In this document: one piece after another, positions 24,515 to 32,639 of the stretch
Layout of the letters: each line of letters begins with the position of its first letter
Position numbering within the stretch: position 1 is the stretch's first letter
DNA from: Pseudoduganella violacea
Lineage (GTDB): Bacteria; Pseudomonadota; Gammaproteobacteria; Burkholderiales; Burkholderiaceae_D
DNA length: 64,000 nucleotides
Direction: 5' to 3'
Assembly (NCBI RefSeq): GCF_014191875.1
Contig: NZ_JACHXD010000009.1
Coordinates: 124,001-188,000, forward strand
Made by a program: the position numbers and the translations under genes
The notes under the pieces: generated by a model
What the model saw: only the letters and a program-made list of their open reading frames with translations
The model's database searches: none
What the model was told of the DNA's origin: nothing

Positions 24515-25021
24515 ATGAAACATACTGATTTTGGCCAGATGCCGTGCCCCATCGCCCGTAGCCTGGGTAAAGTGGGGGAGTGGTGGAGCATCCTGATTCT
24601 GCGTGACGCCTTCTATGGCTTGACGCGTTTCGATGAGTTCGAGAAGAGCCTGAAGATTGCGCCGAATATGCTGACGCGCCGTCTGGCGGGCCTGGTGGAA
24701 GGCGGCTTGATGGAAAAGCGCCTGTACAGCAACCGGCCGCCGCGTTACGAGTACATCCTGACCAAGGCGGGCCGCGATTTCAAGCCGGTGCTGCTGGCTT
24801 TCGTCGCCTGGGGCAATGAGCACCTGGCGCCGGAAGGGGCCAGCCTGCTGGTGGTCAGCCGCGAAACCGGCAAGCCGGCCGACCAGGTGCTGGTCGACGC
24901 CAACAGCGGCCTGGCCATCAATGACGAGGACTATATGTTCGCGCCAGGTCCGGCCGCCAATGAAATCATGCGCATGCGCCTGAATGAAGTGAGCAAGCGT
25001 CAGCCGCAAACGCATAGCTGA
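24515..25021 (+). CDS. HxlR-family transcriptional regulator
   Basis: A 168-residue winged-helix regulator. The signature CPIARSLGKVGEWWSILILRDAFYGLTRFDEFEKSLKIAPNMLTRRLAGLVEGGLM fits HxlR proteins, including the N-terminal cysteine (residue 10) that in some members senses aldehydes or oxidants. Wing and dimer helix follow (RPPRYEYILTKAGRDFKPVLLAFVAWGN). The C-terminal 60 residues extend beyond the core. GGGAGG lies 7 bases before the ATG. No obvious target gene is adjacent on the same strand; the divergent or distant target is unknown. Confidence 0.92.
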   Translation: MKHTDFGQMPCPIARSLGKVGEWWSILILRDAFYGLTRFDEFEKSLKIAPNMLTRRLAGLVEGGLMEKRLYSNRPPRYEYILTKAGRDFKPVLLAFVAWGNEHLAPEGASLLVVSRETGKPADQVLVDANSGLAINDEDYMFAPGPAANEIMRMRLNEVSKRQPQTHS

Positions 25022-25157
25022 CGGCAGGGTGGACGGCGCCACAGCCGCTGGGGGCTGTGGTGTGCGTCCCATCCCATTGATCCCACGTAGAATAAAGCCA
25101 GTCCAAACATACACCGTCCTGAAAGCGGCCTTTCACTCACACTCGAAAGGAATGGAT

Positions 25158-25874
25158 ATGGACAAGGCAAAGATGTGGCAGCGCGGCCTCGGCGCCAGCC
25201 TGCTGGCGGCGCTTCTGGCAGCCGGCGGCGCGTCGGCCCAGGCGCTGAACAAGGGCGACCAACGCCTGCTGAACGATCTGGCCCAGGCCAATATGGCCGA
25301 AGTGGAAGTGGCCCGGATCGCATTGCAAAAATCGCAGAATGAACAAGTGCGCAGCTTCGCCCAACAGATGATCGACGATCACGGCAAAGGGCTGGACGCG
25401 GTCAAGCAAGTGGCGCAGAACAAGGGCGTGAACCTGGCTGCGGAACCGGACAGCAAGCAAAAAGCCCTGGCGCAAAAGCTGCAAGCCTTGAGCGGCGAGC
25501 AGTTCGACCGCCAATACCTGGAACAGGCAGGCGTCCAAGGCCATCGCCAGGCCCATGCGCTGGTCAGCAAGGTGCAGAAGCAGGCCAAGGATGCCGACGT
25601 GAAAGCGCTGGCGGCCCAGTTGCAGCCCACCGTGGACCAGCACCTGAGCCAGGTGCAACAGCTTAACGCCAGCTTGAAAAGCGGCACCTCGGCCGGCAGC
25701 AGCGGCACCGAAGGCCGCAGCGGCAGCGGCGAGCCTGGCCTGCGTCTGCCACCAGGCGAGCGCGACAGCAGTGGCAATCCCGATAATCCGCTGAATCCGG
25801 CCCAGCCGACCAAGCCCGCCAATCCCGATATTCCGGCCAAACCGGTGCCAAAACCACCGCCGGAACGCTATTGA
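25158..25874 (+). CDS. DUF4142-domain exported protein with proline-rich tail
   Basis: A 238-residue secreted protein. Signal peptide ends near GGASAQA (residue 24). The DUF4142 domain follows: a ferritin-like helical bundle with QRLLNDLAQANMAEVEVARIALQKSQNEQVRSFAQQMIDDHGKGLDAV and VDQHLSQVQQL. The last 55 residues are Pro/Ser/Asn-rich with repeated NPxxP-like steps and end PKPPPERY. Function of the family is unknown; it is often linked to envelope stress. ATG at 25152 is also possible, but AAGGA is 6 bases before the ATG at 25158. Confidence 0.85.
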   Translation: MDKAKMWQRGLGASLLAALLAAGGASAQALNKGDQRLLNDLAQANMAEVEVARIALQKSQNEQVRSFAQQMIDDHGKGLDAVKQVAQNKGVNLAAEPDSKQKALAQKLQALSGEQFDRQYLEQAGVQGHRQAHALVSKVQKQAKDADVKALAAQLQPTVDQHLSQVQQLNASLKSGTSAGSSGTEGRSGSGEPGLRLPPGERDSSGNPDNPLNPAQPTKPANPDIPAKPVPKPPPERY

Positions 25875-26085
25875 GATCGGTCTTGCGCAACGCGGCGGCC
25901 GTCCCGGCGGCCGCTGGCGGTGCGTTTCCTCTCTTACTGTCGCATTTGGACAACATTTATTTACCCACCATGCGGCTGGTTTGTCCTGCCGCGTCTTGCT
26001 ATTCCTGACATTTCGGCGCGGCGCCAGGGCGCTTGGCGGAACTGTGGAATAATGCCAGATGATGTATTGCGGCAATTATTGAGGA

Positions 26086-28842
26086 ATGAGAGTGCTTGAA
26101 CTGTTTGTGCTCGACGAGGATGTGGCCCGCTGTGAAGCGGACTTGCCCGTCTTGCAAGGTGTCGCGCGCCTGCGTCAGCTGGTGCACCTGGCTTGGCATT
26201 TGCGCCAGCGCGATCTGGCGCGCGCGCAGGTCTTGGCGGCCGAAGCGGCGGCGCTGCTGCCCATGGCGCAGGCGCTGGAACGTCGCCTGCTGGCGGCCCG
26301 CCTGCAACTGCTCGACAGCGAATGGCACTGGCTGCACGGCGAACTGGCTGCGGCCCGGACGCTGGCCGAAGCGGCCCTGCTCGAATACGAGTTGCTGGAC
26401 GACGCCCTCGGCCGCGCCGATGCGCGCTGCCAGCTCGCCAGCGTGGCCGTCGACTGCGGCGATGCCGCCCAATGCGAGCGCCAGCTGGCCATCGCCAGCG
26501 CCGATGCGCGCGCCGCCGGCGACGCCATGCGCGCCGACGTGGTCGATGCCGCCACCGCCCTGTTCTCGGTGTTCCGCGACGCGCAAGGCACGGCCGAGCG
26601 CTGGCGCCAGCGCTTCGGCGACGAAACGCCGGACGCGCATCCCGCCGTCGCCGGCTGGATCAGCGACTTCCTCGGCACCAGCGCCTTCCAGTGCGCCGAA
26701 TTCGGGCGCGGCATCAGCCACCTGATGGCCGGCTTCGACGCCGCCCTGGCCAGCGGCCAGCTGCGCCGCGCCATCATCCTCGCCACCAATATCGGCAACG
26801 GCTTTACCAGCCTGAATGCGCACGACGCCGCGCTCGAATGGCTGCAGCGCGCCTTCGACCTGGCGCGCCCCACCGGCTGGCCCCTGAGCATCGGCCTGTG
26901 CCAGATGCAGACGGCGGAAACCCTGCGCCAGTTGGGCCAGCGCCAAGCGGCGCAAACCCTGCTGCACAAGGCGCTGCAAACCCTGCTGCCGCTGTCCGAT
27001 TCGCGCGCCTATGCCGTGGCGCTGGAATACCAGGGCGACCTGGCGCTCGACCTGGACGACTATGACGGCGCCCTGGCCAGCTTCGCCCAGCTCGAAGAGC
27101 GCGGCGCGGCCCTCGGCCAGTCCGATTTCCAAAGCGCGGCGCGGCGCGGCAAGGCGCATGCGCTGTCGCTGCAGGGCCGCCCGCGCGAAGCGCAGCAGGT
27201 GGCTTGCTCGGCGCTGTCGCTGGCGCGCGCCAGCGGCGACGTCTGCAACCAGATCGCCGCCTTGCGCGTGCTGGCGCAGATCCACGAGCGGCATGCGCTG
27301 CCCGCGCCGGAAAGCCTGTCGGCGCCCAACGCCGTGCTGCATTACCTGGAACAGGCGCTGGCGCTGGCCGCCGCCATCGAAGGCTATACCGTGCCCTGGT
27401 TGCTGCTCGACACGGCGGCGCGCGAATACGCCGCCATCGGCAACTACCAGCGCGCCTACGGCATCGCCTTGCAGGCCAGCGCCGCGCGCGACAAGACCCA
27501 CAACCAGGACGCCACCAACCGCGCCATCGCCATGCAGGTGCAGTACCGCACCGAACGCGCCCAGACCGAGGGCGAACACCACCGCCAACTGGCGGCGGCC
27601 GAAGCCCAGCGCGCCGAAGTGCTGCAGCAGACCAATGCCACGCTGGCCCACTTGAGCGCCATCGGCCAGGAGATCACCGCGCATCTGGACGCCGACGCCG
27701 TCTTCCGCGCGCTCGACCGCCATGTGCACGGCCTGCTCGACGCCACGCATTTCTCGGTCTTCCTGCTGGAAGCCGACGGCCTGCACCTGCGCTGCGCCTT
27801 CGGAGTGGAGGCGGGCCAGCCGCTGCCGGCCACGCGCTACGCGCTGGCCGACCAGCAAGCCAACTCCGTGCGCAGCCTGCGCGAGCGGCGCGAAATCCTG
27901 GTCGAGCTGGAAGCCGACGCGCTGACGCCGAACCTGATCCCCGGCACCCTGCCCACGCTGACCCTGCTGTTCGCCCCGCTCACCGTGGGCGAGCGCGTGC
28001 TGGGCGTGATGACGGTGCAATCGCTGCAGGCACGCGCCTATGGCGAGCGCGAACGCCTGATCTTCGGCACCCTGTGCGCCTATGGCGCCATCGCGCTCGA
28101 CAACGCCGCCACCCAGGCCGAGCTGCTCGACAAAAATCTGGAACTGCAGCGCGCCTACCAGGCGCTGGAAGAGGTCAGCCTGACCGACCAGCTCACGGGC
28201 CTGCGCAACCGCCGCTTCTTCCTGCAGCATGTGGACGCCGACGTGGCGCTCAGCCTGCGCCGCTACGACGAGCCGTCCGCGCCACCGCAGGCCGAACGTG
28301 GCGAGATCCTGCCGGACAAGGATCTGGTGTTCTTCCTGGTCGACCTCGACCACTTCAAGGAAGTCAACGACAACCACGGCCACGGCGCCGGCGACGCCGT
28401 GCTGGTGCAGATGCAGGAACGCTTGCGCGAAGTGTTCCGCGAATCCGACTACCTGGTGCGCTGGGGTGGCGAAGAATTCCTCGTCCTGGCGCGCGCCACC
28501 CACCGCGAGGAAGGCAAGCAGGTGGCCGAGCGCATCCGCCAAGCCGTGGCCGGACGACCCTTCACCCTGCCCGACGGCAGCCGCCTCGACAAAACCTGCT
28601 CGATCGGCTTTGCCTGCTTCCCCTTCCTGCCCGCGCAACCGCGCCTGCTCAACTGGTCGCAGGTCGTCGAGCTGGCCGATCAAGCCCTCTACATCGCCAA
28701 GAACTCCGGCCGCAACGGCTGGGCCGCGCTATACAGCACCGCCAGCACCCGTCCCGAGCAATTGTTTTCGCGCCTGGTGCACCGCCTCGACCGCGCGCTC
28801 GACGAAGACCAGGTCCGCTTGCTGCGCGGCCCCCGCAACTAA
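26086..28842 (+). CDS. TPR-GAF-GGDEF diguanylate cyclase
   Basis: A 918-residue cytoplasmic protein. Residues 1 to about 480 are helical TPR-like repeats, residues 490-520 a coiled coil, about 525-685 a GAF domain, and about 700-890 a GGDEF domain. The active motif is GGEEF (794-798), preceded five residues earlier by the product-inhibition site RESD (RxxD). It should make cyclic-di-GMP in response to a TPR or GAF signal. GAGG is too close to the ATG; a GTG two codons later is better spaced and may be the true start. The signal is unknown. Confidence 0.9.
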   Translation: MRVLELFVLDEDVARCEADLPVLQGVARLRQLVHLAWHLRQRDLARAQVLAAEAAALLPMAQALERRLLAARLQLLDSEWHWLHGELAAARTLAEAALLEYELLDDALGRADARCQLASVAVDCGDAAQCERQLAIASADARAAGDAMRADVVDAATALFSVFRDAQGTAERWRQRFGDETPDAHPAVAGWISDFLGTSAFQCAEFGRGISHLMAGFDAALASGQLRRAIILATNIGNGFTSLNAHDAALEWLQRAFDLARPTGWPLSIGLCQMQTAETLRQLGQRQAAQTLLHKALQTLLPLSDSRAYAVALEYQGDLALDLDDYDGALASFAQLEERGAALGQSDFQSAARRGKAHALSLQGRPREAQQVACSALSLARASGDVCNQIAALRVLAQIHERHALPAPESLSAPNAVLHYLEQALALAAAIEGYTVPWLLLDTAAREYAAIGNYQRAYGIALQASAARDKTHNQDATNRAIAMQVQYRTERAQTEGEHHRQLAAAEAQRAEVLQQTNATLAHLSAIGQEITAHLDADAVFRALDRHVHGLLDATHFSVFLLEADGLHLRCAFGVEAGQPLPATRYALADQQANSVRSLRERREILVELEADALTPNLIPGTLPTLTLLFAPLTVGERVLGVMTVQSLQARAYGERERLIFGTLCAYGAIALDNAATQAELLDKNLELQRAYQALEEVSLTDQLTGLRNRRFFLQHVDADVALSLRRYDEPSAPPQAERGEILPDKDLVFFLVDLDHFKEVNDNHGHGAGDAVLVQMQERLREVFRESDYLVRWGGEEFLVLARATHREEGKQVAERIRQAVAGRPFTLPDGSRLDKTCSIGFACFPFLPAQPRLLNWSQVVELADQALYIAKNSGRNGWAALYSTASTRPEQLFSRLVHRLDRALDEDQVRLLRGPRN

Positions 28843-28850
28843 GCCCCCGC

Positions 28851-28980
28851 TTTGATCTCCCTCAACAAATGTCCCACCCTGGTGTCAGGCACCAGGGTGG
28901 GACATTGTTTGCGCAGGATCAAGGAATGTCCGCTTCTGGTGCCTGACACCAGGGTGGGACATGGTTTGATTTAGCGCAAA
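28851..28980. repeat. composite palindromic repeat, copy 3
   Basis: Inverted relative to copies 1 and 2: TTTGATCTCCCTCAAC at the left and TTTGATTTAGCGCAAA at the right. The first hairpin (28870-28904) has perfect 15-bp arms with loop TCAGG; the second (28927-28961) has degenerate left arm and loop CCTGA. It lies between the cyclase gene and the convergent OsmC gene. Confidence 0.92.
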
Positions 28981-28994
28981 GGCGGGGCCGGGCG

Positions 28995-29465
28995 TCAGCC
29001 GGCGTCGACCGGCGTTTCGACTACCACCTCGGCCTTGAGCGAATTGGCGATGTAGCACTTGTCGTGGGCTTCGTGGTGGATGGCCGCGAGTTCGTCTTCG
29101 CTGGGCCAGGCGGTGCCGCTGAAGACGATGCGCGGGCGCAGCGTGATGCTGGTCATGGCCAGCTTGCCGTCGGCGTTCTTGCCGAGCAGGCCGATGGCGT
29201 GGTCGCTATAGCTTTCCACCGTGTGGCCGCGCCGCGCCGCGATCGACAGGAAGAACAGCATATGGCAGCTGGAGGCGGCGGCCACCAGCGCTTCTTCGGG
29301 GTCGACATTTTCGACTTTCGACATCGGCAGCGGCACCGACAGCGGGGAGGACGAGGCGGGCACGCGCAGGCCGCCGTCGAAGATCCAGTCGTGGGCGCGG
29401 CTATACTTTTGGTCGAGAAAAGCCTGGCCTTGGCGCTGCCATTCCAGACGGGCTTCGAATTGCAT
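28995..29465 (-). CDS. OsmC-family peroxiredoxin-like protein
   Basis: A 156-residue protein with the two redox cysteines of the OsmC/Ohr fold: Cys67 in AASSCHMLFFLSIAARRG and Cys137 in HDKCYIANS. The N-terminus and GGLRVPASSSP segment match the OsmC-like YhfA/SACOL branch rather than classical Ohr. It probably reduces organic peroxides with these cysteines. It is convergent with the cyclase gene across copy 3 of the repeat and divergent from the tag gene. Confidence 0.9.
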   Translation of the reverse strand: MQFEARLEWQRQGQAFLDQKYSRAHDWIFDGGLRVPASSSPLSVPLPMSKVENVDPEEALVAAASSCHMLFFLSIAARRGHTVESYSDHAIGLLGKNADGKLAMTSITLRPRIVFSGTAWPSEDELAAIHHEAHDKCYIANSLKAEVVVETPVDAG

Positions 29466-29561
29466 GATATTTCCCCCTATTGCGAGTGTGGCGAATATTG
29501 GATAATCCGGAGCGTTATCCTAATTGAATCGGGCAGGCCGCGCTTGTCCCATCCTGCTTTC

Positions 29562-30119
29562 ATGACGAAAACCCGCTGCTCCTGGGCCAACCCGGCCAAT
29601 CCGCTCTACCTGGCTTACCACGACGAGGAGTGGGGCGTGCCCTGCCACGACGAGCTGCGCCTGTTCGAGATGCTGAATCTGGAAGGCGCGCAGGCGGGCT
29701 TGAGCTGGGAAACCATCCTCAAGAAACGCGAGACTTACCGCGTCGCTTTCGATGGCTGGGATGCGCAAAAAATCGCCGCCTACGGCCCGGACAAGGTGGC
29801 CGCGCTGTTGGCCGATCCCGGCATCGTGCGCAACCGGCTGAAGGTGGCGGCCGCCATCGGCAACGCGCAAGCCTATCTGCGCCTGCGCGCCGAAGGCAGC
29901 AGCCTGGATCAATTCCTGTGGGCCTATGTGGACGGCCAGCCCATCGTCAATCCGGGGCCGGAGCGCATCATCAAGACCGCGCTGTCCGACCGCATTTCGA
30001 AAGACCTGTCCAAGCGCGGCTTCAAATTCGTCGGCTCCACCATTATCTACGCCTATATGCAGGCCATCGGCATGGTCGACGACCACGACCCGGCCTGCTT
30101 CTGCCGCAAGGGAGCGTGA
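29562..30119 (+). CDS. tag: DNA-3-methyladenine glycosylase I
   Basis: A 185-residue TagI glycosylase, full length for the family. Conserved features: CSWANPANPLYLAYHDEEWG (Cys6 and His20 as zinc ligands), LFEMLNLEGAQAGLSWETILKKRETYR, FKFVGSTIIYAYMQAIGMVDDHDPAC with the C-terminal histidine/cysteine ligands. It excises 3-methyladenine from alkylated DNA as the first step of base-excision repair. The open frame runs far upstream but conserved sequence starts at MTKTRC. The mnmC-like gene starts 3 bases after its stop. Confidence 0.95.
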   Translation: MTKTRCSWANPANPLYLAYHDEEWGVPCHDELRLFEMLNLEGAQAGLSWETILKKRETYRVAFDGWDAQKIAAYGPDKVAALLADPGIVRNRLKVAAAIGNAQAYLRLRAEGSSLDQFLWAYVDGQPIVNPGPERIIKTALSDRISKDLSKRGFKFVGSTIIYAYMQAIGMVDDHDPACFCRKGA

Positions 30120-30121
30120 GC

Positions 30122-31825
30122 ATGGAAGCCCTGCGCCATGTGATCTTCGACTGCGCCTTCGGCCACGGCGAACAGTTCGGCGCCATCTGGCGCGACTGGC
30201 CCGCCGACGGCGCGCCGCTGCACTATATCGCCGTCGCGACCACGCTGCCGCCGGCCGCCGCGCTGGCGCTGGATGGCCGCCACGGCGCGATCCTGCGCGC
30301 CACCTGGCCGCTGGCCTTGCCAGGCATGCACCGCCTGGCCCTTGACGGCGAACGCGTCACGCTGGACCTGCTGGTGGGCGAGCTGGATGAGTGGCTGCCG
30401 CAGATCGCGGCGCGGGTCAACGCCTTCGTGCTGCCGCAGCCGATTGCCGCCATGCGCAATCTGGCGCGCCTGGCCGCGCCCGGCGCCACCTTGCGCGTGC
30501 GCGCGCCGCAGGAGACCGATTTGAAAGCGCTGCGCTCGGCCGGCTTTGTGTGGCAGGGCGGGGCCGCGGCGGACGGCTGGCTGCAGGCGCTGTACGCGAG
30601 CCGCAAGCCGCAGGCGCCGCGTCCGGCGCGGCCGCGGCGCGAAGCCATCGTCATCGGTGCGGGCGTGGCCGGTGCCGCCGCTTGCGAACGCCTGGCCGCG
30701 CGCGGCTGGCAGGTGACGCTGGTCGAGCGCCATGGCGGCCCGGCGCAGGAAGCGTCGGGCAACCACGCCGGCATCTTCATGCCGCTGCTGTCGAAGGACG
30801 ACAATATCCCGACGCGCCTGACGCGCGCCGCCTATCTGTACGCGCTGCGCCACTGGCAGCGCCTGGGCGGCGTCAGCGCCGGCGGCCAGCGCGCCGTGAA
30901 GGGCGCGCAATGCGGCGTGCTGCAACTGGCGCGCGACGCCGAACACGCGGCCCTGCAACGCGAGGTGGTCGAACACTGGAACTATCCGCCGGAATTCGTG
31001 CGCTGGCTCGATGCCGACGCCGCCGGCAGCCTGCTTGGTTCGGCCACGCCGCATGGCGCCTGGCTGTTCGAACAAAGCGGCTGGGCCTATCCGACCTCGG
31101 CCTGCAAGAGCATGTTGGCCGCCTGCGGCGAGCGCCTGCGTCACGTGTTCCACAGCGAGGCGCTGACGCTGCACCGCGTGGCGGACCTGTGGCAGGTGCG
31201 CGGCGTCAGCGGCGAGCTGCTGGCCGAAGCGCCGAACGTGATCCTGGCCAATGGCGGCGGGGCGCGCCATCTGGCCCAGAGCGCGCCGCTGCCGCTGTAC
31301 ACCATGCGCGGCCAGGTCACGCATCTGACGGCCGATGCCTTCCCGCCGCTGCCGCTGGTGGTGTGCCGCGAAGCGTATATGACGCCGGCGGTGGATGGCA
31401 TCGTCTGCGTCGGCGCCACCTATGACGGCGACGAGGACCGAGCCTTGCGCGACACTAGCCAGCGCGAGAACCTGCAGCGCGCCGAACAGATCCTCGGCGC
31501 GGAGCGGCTGGCGCCCTACCATCTGGAGCAGGCGCCGCTGCAGGGCCGCGTCGGTTTCCGCTGCATGGCGCCGGACCGCCTGCCCCTGGTCGGCCAGCTG
31601 CCCGACTATGGCGCCGAGTACCGCATGGAGCGCCTGCGCGACGTGCCGCGCCATGCCGGCCTGTATAGCCTCCTGGGTTACGCCTCGCGCGGCCTGATCT
31701 GGGCGCCGCTGGCCGCCGAGTTATTGGCCTGTCAACTCGAAGACGAGCCGCCGCCGCTGGAAGCGCCCTTGGTCGAGGCGCTCGACCCCGCGCGTTTCTT
31801 CCTGAAAGCCAGACGCAAGGAGTAA
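30122..31825 (+). CDS. mnmC: MnmC-like FAD-dependent cmnm5s2U34 oxidoreductase with reduced methyltransferase half
   Basis: A 567-residue protein. The C-terminal two-thirds is the MnmC FAD-dependent oxidoreductase: dinucleotide motif VIGAGVAGAAACERLAARGWQVTLVERH (from about residue 177), SGNHAGIFMPLLSKDDN, and a closing GYASRGLIWAPLAAELLA. This half removes the carboxymethyl group at tRNA wobble uridine 34. The N-terminal 165 residues keep only traces of a methyltransferase (FDCAFGHGEQFGAIW resembling the SAM loop) and lack its front segment and the acidic DGFAP-type motif; full MnmC proteins are near 660 residues. The methyl step may be lost or done by another protein. Cotranscribed with tag. 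Confidence 0.82.
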   Translation: MEALRHVIFDCAFGHGEQFGAIWRDWPADGAPLHYIAVATTLPPAAALALDGRHGAILRATWPLALPGMHRLALDGERVTLDLLVGELDEWLPQIAARVNAFVLPQPIAAMRNLARLAAPGATLRVRAPQETDLKALRSAGFVWQGGAAADGWLQALYASRKPQAPRPARPRREAIVIGAGVAGAAACERLAARGWQVTLVERHGGPAQEASGNHAGIFMPLLSKDDNIPTRLTRAAYLYALRHWQRLGGVSAGGQRAVKGAQCGVLQLARDAEHAALQREVVEHWNYPPEFVRWLDADAAGSLLGSATPHGAWLFEQSGWAYPTSACKSMLAACGERLRHVFHSEALTLHRVADLWQVRGVSGELLAEAPNVILANGGGARHLAQSAPLPLYTMRGQVTHLTADAFPPLPLVVCREAYMTPAVDGIVCVGATYDGDEDRALRDTSQRENLQRAEQILGAERLAPYHLEQAPLQGRVGFRCMAPDRLPLVGQLPDYGAEYRMERLRDVPRHAGLYSLLGYASRGLIWAPLAAELLACQLEDEPPPLEAPLVEALDPARFFLKARRKE

Positions 31826-31885
31826 GCCGCCGTCCGACTGTGGCGGGCGCGCCATAGCCGCCGGGGGGGCCGCCGCCCGGCGAGC

Positions 31886-31914
31886 TATAATTCGCTTCTG
31901 GAAACAATGAGGAG
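31886..31914 (+). promoter_or_regulatory. possible promoter element and strong RBS before histidine kinase gene
   Basis: A TATAAT match at 31886-31891 is followed by AGGAGG (31909-31914), 9 bases before the kinase ATG. A GC-rich inverted repeat occupies the -35 region, so the promoter is tentative. Confidence 0.35.
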
Positions 31915-31923
31915 GCGGCACGG

Positions 31924-32634
31924 ATGGAAGACCACGGCGGATCGCCTGAGCTATTCCTGTTCCTGGCATCGACGGTGCATGACATGAAGAATTCGATCAG
32001 TGTGCTCAGCGGCACGCTGGAGAATCTGCTGGCAAACGCCCCCGGCGCGCCCGCAGTCGCCGACACCTCCTATCCGCAAATGGCGCATATGCTGTACCAG
32101 ACGCGCCGCCTGAACGATAAGCTGATCCAGCTGCTGGCCCTGTACAAGGAAGTGGGCAAGCCCAGTTATCCCTACGACCCGAACGCCGTGCGCATCGAGG
32201 AACTGGTGCAGCAGTTGGCGGGGCAGCAGCGCATCCTGCTCAACTCCAAGGGCATCCGCCTCGACGCCGACTATACGCCCGACCTGATCTGGACCTTCGA
32301 CGAAGACTTGATCATCGGCGTGCTGCTGCACGCGATCAATAACGCCATCCGCTACACCACCGACCGCATCCGCCTCAGCATCGCCGAGCGGGATGGCTGG
32401 CTGGAGCTGCGCGTCGAGGACAACGGCATCGGCTTCCCGCCTGCCATGCTGCAGGCCGGCGCCGCGCTGAACGGCGGCGGGCCGGTCGATTTCGCCAGCA
32501 ACAGCACGGGCCTGGGTCTGTACTTCTCCAGCGAAGTGGCGAAGATGCACCGCCATCGCGGCCGCGCCGGCAGCGTCCACCTCGAAAACGGCGGACGTCT
32601 GGGCGGCGGCGTCTTCATTCTGCGTCTGCCCTGA
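31924..32634 (+). CDS. soluble sensor histidine kinase
   Basis: A 236-residue compact kinase with no transmembrane segment or input domain. His19 lies in STVHDMKNSISVLSGTLENLL (H-box), the N-box is LLHAINNAIRYTTD, the G1 box VEDNGIGFP and the G2 box STGLGLYFSSEVAKMHRHRGRAGSVHLENGGRLGGGVF. The HDMKN form is seen in kinases working as soluble partners. It begins an operon with a REC-TPR protein 5 bases downstream, its likely phosphotransfer partner, and a small protein. Confidence 0.88.
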   Translation: MEDHGGSPELFLFLASTVHDMKNSISVLSGTLENLLANAPGAPAVADTSYPQMAHMLYQTRRLNDKLIQLLALYKEVGKPSYPYDPNAVRIEELVQQLAGQQRILLNSKGIRLDADYTPDLIWTFDEDLIIGVLLHAINNAIRYTTDRIRLSIAERDGWLELRVEDNGIGFPPAMLQAGAALNGGGPVDFASNSTGLGLYFSSEVAKMHRHRGRAGSVHLENGGRLGGGVFILRLP

Positions 32635-32639
32635 GCGCC

